From: JBBDYG01 sp040901765
GTDB taxonomy: Bacteria > Planctomycetota > Planctomycetia > Pirellulales > Lacipirellulaceae
Direction of reading: 5' to 3'
Length of the DNA: 64,000 nucleotides
Assembly (NCBI GenBank): GCA_040901765.1
Contig: JBBDYG010000091.1
Location: forward strand, 1 to 64,000
Made by a program: the position numbers and the translations under genes
Shown: positions 62,634 through 64,000 of the stretch, piece by piece
Layout of the letters: the number at the start of each line of letters is the position of its first letter
Numbering within the stretch: the stretch's first letter is position 1
The notes under the pieces: model-generated
Told to the model about the DNA's origin: nothing
What the model saw: only the letters and a program-made list of their open reading frames with translations
Databases searched by the model: none

Positions 62634-63053
62634 TTAATCTGTGTCAAATTGAACAATCATCACCCCACGCGCGGTTCCTCTCGCCCAACTGGTGCGCACG
62701 CCGGTAACTTTGTTCCTGTCATAGTCATCCTTGCATGGGGAATTCTTTTTGAACTCGATGGCGACCAGTTTGTAATGAATCGGGCCAGGCGCGGAGTTCC
62801 ATTCATCGACCTTGCGACGGGCCTCTTTCTCAAGGGCCTTCTTACCCATCGCGATCAGCTCACCAGCCTGTCGCGGACGGTGACCGGACCAGCTCCACGC
62901 CTGGGTAATTGGCATCTTCTCTACCTGCGGATCAACCGTGTCTGAGGCCGGTGCAGCGGAGGCCACGACGCCGACGAGTAGAAGTGCCGCCAAGCAATTG
63001 CTAACTGCGCGCGACCATCTGGGTGGAACACAACTGTCGGAAATGCTTTTCAT
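62634..63053 (-). CDS. Small exported protein of unknown function
   Basis: ATG 63053 has an AGGAGAATGTC ribosome site. The 139-residue product begins with a signal peptide (MKSISDSCVPPRWSRAVSNC then LAALLLVGVVASAAPAS). The mature part contains ITQAWSWSGHRPRQAGELIA and a basic-acidic C-terminal half (HYKLVAIEFKKNSPCKDDYD) with one Cys. It is not a family I recognise. It has its own terminator and is convergent with the basic-protein gene. Confidence 0.75.
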   Translation of the reverse strand: MKSISDSCVPPRWSRAVSNCLAALLLVGVVASAAPASDTVDPQVEKMPITQAWSWSGHRPRQAGELIAMGKKALEKEARRKVDEWNSAPGPIHYKLVAIEFKKNSPCKDDYDRNKVTGVRTSWARGTARGVMIVQFDTD

Positions 63054-63200
63054 GACATTCTCCTGAGAAACGAAGGAAACGATACGGAGACGCAACTAAA
63101 CTCGCACGAGCAGGTGGCTCCGACAGCGATCGTCTACTGCATTACTCGCGCCGCATCTGGATCGTAACTCCTTTGTGGATAATATGTTATGTTAAGCATG

Positions 63201-63221
63201 GTAACTGGTTAATCAGGTTAC
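63201..63221. promoter_or_regulatory. Palindromic operator-like site before the XRE-type gene
   Basis: GTAACTGGTTA and TCAGGTTAC make an imperfect palindrome centred on TTAA, 70-90 bp before the start of the HTH gene. The outer context (GTTAAGC and GATTAACTT) is again mirror-like. It suits autoregulation by that HTH protein. Confidence 0.5.
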
Positions 63222-63289
63222 GATTAACTTGAGTTGGTAAAATGCTCCGATGACTCATTGCTAAGTCACGTCTAAGGAGAGCAGATTTT

Positions 63290-64000
63290 ATGGCCGGTCA
63301 AGCAGGACGGATGATCAAGCGTGGTGTTTTCGCGAGACGCTTGATGGACCTCGGGATGACTCAGGCAAAAGTCGCCGAAGTGCTTAATATTAGCCCCGCG
63401 GCGATCAGTCAGTGGCTGCGGAAAAAGTTGCCCAAGGGTGTCGCACGAGAGCATCAGCAGCCGCTGGCAGACCTACTCGGTGTGACAATTGATGAATTAT
63501 TTGAACCCCAAACAACCATGATGGCCTCGAAGGAACCAGTTGAATGGCGATCGCAACAACGGAGCGGCCGACGGAAAAAACTCGTTGCGTTGGCATCGAG
63601 CAGCTCCATTGCTTTTGCGGCAATCCTGGCCTCGGTAGTTATCATCTCCGGAACGTATGAATCGCGAGTCGACGTGACGGAAGAGTACGTTGGTCGCCTT
63701 GCGGATCAAATTGAGGGTGAGGCTTTTCGCCAGGGCGAAACGATTTTATTGGATCGTACGAACGACAAAACTAATGTCGGAAACGACACAAAGGGAACAG
63801 GCGTGCTTCGGGTGAAAAACCTGGGGGTTGCAGACGGCGGCATCGTGCGAACTAAAACCCGTCACTTAAGCTGGACGGGATGGAAAGAATCTATTAGCTG
63901 GAGTAGTGACCTCCGCCTTTGGGTCGAGTTTGAAGCAGATTCCTCGGCGGCCCGGTATTACTACGCCGGCTTGCAGCTGGGAAGTAAATCTCGATGGAAG
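63290..64000 (+). CDS. XRE-type HTH protein with membrane anchor (partial, runs off the window)
   Basis: ATG 63290, with an AAGGAGAGC ribosome site, opens a frame that stays open to the last base (237 codons). Residues 10-60 form an XRE-like helix-turn-helix (FARRLMDLGMTQAKVAEVLN, ISPAAISQWLRKKLP). A basic linker leads to a single transmembrane helix at about 100-123 (LASSSSIAFAAILASVVIIS), followed by a beta-rich outer domain (GVLRVKNLGVADGGIVRTKT). The layout is that of a membrane-bound transcription factor or anti-sigma-like sensor. The ligand is unknown. Confidence 0.85.
   Translation, partial: MAGQAGRMIKRGVFARRLMDLGMTQAKVAEVLNISPAAISQWLRKKLPKGVAREHQQPLADLLGVTIDELFEPQTTMMASKEPVEWRSQQRSGRRKKLVALASSSSIAFAAILASVVIISGTYESRVDVTEEYVGRLADQIEGEAFRQGETILLDRTNDKTNVGNDTKGTGVLRVKNLGVADGGIVRTKTRHLSWTGWKESISWSSDLRLWVEFEADSSAARYYYAGLQLGSKSRWK

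Noticed and set aside
32075..64000. A second copy of the tmRNA 3' end marking the right boundary (attR)
   Set aside because: I looked for TTCGATTCCCGC and CCGCCTCCA-type words to the right and found none convincing, so no right end is reported.

Overview
The window looks like a chromosome segment of a planctomycete (Planctomycetota, probably the Pirellulales side). The signs are large secreted proteins with dockerin-like Ca-binding repeats and PEP-CTERM sorting tails, a prepilin-type DUF1559 protein, a BBP7 outer-membrane barrel, a DUF58/MoxR pair beside a DUF4159 protein, and GC-rich DNA with many palindromic intergenic repeats. Assignment rests on family content only. The first 49 bases are a pure C run and look like an assembly artefact.

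Bases 50-31700 are core-type chromosome. They encode MoxR/DUF58, DUF4159, two thioredoxin-fold exported proteins, an LptD-like outer-membrane protein, a DgkA-type lipid kinase, a broken HNH gene, an IS1380-family transposase and a cluster of very large PEP-CTERM proteins. That cluster shows rapid gene remodelling: a 1,001-bp near-perfect tandem duplication inside one gene, an in-frame fusion of two PEP-CTERM proteins, and a one-base frameshift in a roughly 2,140-residue protein.

At 31720-32074 lies a complete tmRNA gene (ssrA), whose 3' end is occupied by a tyrosine-integrase element. Read leftwards from about 40.1 kb are small plasmid-type proteins, a ribbon-helix-helix protein, a MobF relaxase, a small membrane protein, a TraD/VirD4-like coupling ATPase, an excisionase-like HTH protein and the integrase. 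Further in are ParA with a partner, eight helically phased iterons and a RepA-type initiator (53.9-57.1 kb). This is therefore an integrated, mobilizable plasmid-like element without its own type IV secretion channel in view. Cargo includes an AbiEi/AbiEii system with a visible operator, a 1,091-residue DEAH helicase, a phosphoesterase, and an unusual ParB-like / tubulin-like / von Willebrand A operon divergent from an XRE-type regulator. No right attachment site was found, so the element may continue past 57 kb or beyond the window.

The most unusual stretch is 60.1-61.6 kb. It has no convincing gene but is packed with perfect or wobble-paired stems, four of them capped by GNRA tetraloops, and the G.U pattern fits only the + strand. 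It ends in strong hairpins about 50 bp before a well-initiated gene for a basic 238-residue protein of unknown family. I propose a large ornate structured RNA (about 1.4 kb) with a co-oriented partner protein. The window closes with a small exported protein, an XRE-type operator, and the start of an HTH-plus-membrane-anchor protein that runs off the end.
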